A stretch of DNA of 64,000 nt, from assembly GCA_964035545.1 (NCBI GenBank), contig OZ037767.1:12953301-13017300 (forward strand). The letters run 5' to 3'. The translations under genes and the position numbers were made by a program. The notes under the pieces are model-generated. The model saw only the letters and a list, made by a program, of their open reading frames with translations. It ran no database searches and was not told the DNA's origin. Of the stretch, positions 63,845 to 64,000 are shown one piece after another (position 1 is the first letter of the stretch; each line of letters begins with the position of its first letter). The stretch comes from Bugula neritina (lineage: Eukaryota; Bryozoa; Gymnolaemata; Cheilostomatida; Bugulidae).

Positions 63845-64000
63845 ACGTAATAACGCACAGACCACCACAACACTCACTACAACCACAATAACAGCTACTA
63901 CTACAACACCCACAACCACCACAACACCCACCACTACTACAACACCAACCACTACTACAACACCCACAACCACAACAACACCTACCACTACTAGAGCACC
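63845..64000 (+). CDS. Start of a further Thr-rich (TTTTP) mucin array, cut by the window end
   Basis: From 63,860 the plus frame reads [17 protein letters not shown] followed by TTTTP units and TTTRA, the five-residue period of gene A (not the six-residue period of gene B), including its rare Arg-Ala variant. A possible acceptor lies at 63,844. It is on the opposite strand to gene C, so it belongs to another gene or an inverted piece. Only about 150 bp are visible and no signal peptide was found before it. Confidence 0.5.

Overview
This window is animal nuclear DNA. It is AT-rich (visibly about two thirds A+T) and has long (TA)n arrays, spliced genes with canonical GT..AG introns, tRNA-derived SINEs and many decayed retroelements. 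Secreted and single-pass membrane proteins with Thr-rich mucin stalks, EGF-like Cys modules and SEA-like regions, together with a Penelope-like element carrying a hammerhead ribozyme, point to a marine invertebrate such as a sponge or cnidarian-like animal. The species cannot be fixed from the sequence.

Layout. 0-6.2 kb: a LINE 3' fragment, then a spliced minus-strand gene for a secreted or membrane protein (gene D). 8-9 kb: a possible plus-strand Ser/Thr-rich exon and a second possible exon. 9.5-15.5 kb: LTR pieces, a small minus-strand EGF-TM gene (gene F) and a 5'-truncated Ty3/Gypsy element on the minus strand. 15.6-28.4 kb and 41.3-55.0 kb: the two arms of a very large imperfect inverted repeat. 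Each arm holds one copy of a giant mucin-type membrane gene, gene A (minus) and gene B (plus), transcribed away from each other. 28.4-41.3 kb: the spacer, with another single-pass membrane gene (gene E, minus), two MITE/palindrome clusters, an LTR, a Penelope-like endonuclease with a hammerhead ribozyme, and a Penelope-like RT fragment. 55-59.6 kb: a tRNA-like SINE, an (AATC)n array and a BEL/Pao-like gag relic. 59.6-63.5 kb: gene C (minus), a third paralogue that appears to lack the mucin exon. At the very end a further Thr-rich array starts on the plus strand.

Genes A, B and C share one exon plan: (signal + mucin exon) / EGF-like Cys exon / SEA-like region over three exons with a basic RKKR or RRKR motif / TM exon / cytoplasmic exon / short last exon, with the same intron phases. 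I assembled the exons by reading splice sites and checking phase. B reads through completely (1,475 codons plus stop). A reads through to an early stop caused by small deletions in its tail. C reads through from a possible short signal exon to the common last exon. The whole window therefore looks like a rapidly evolving cluster of cell-surface proteins. An adhesion or recognition role is inference only.
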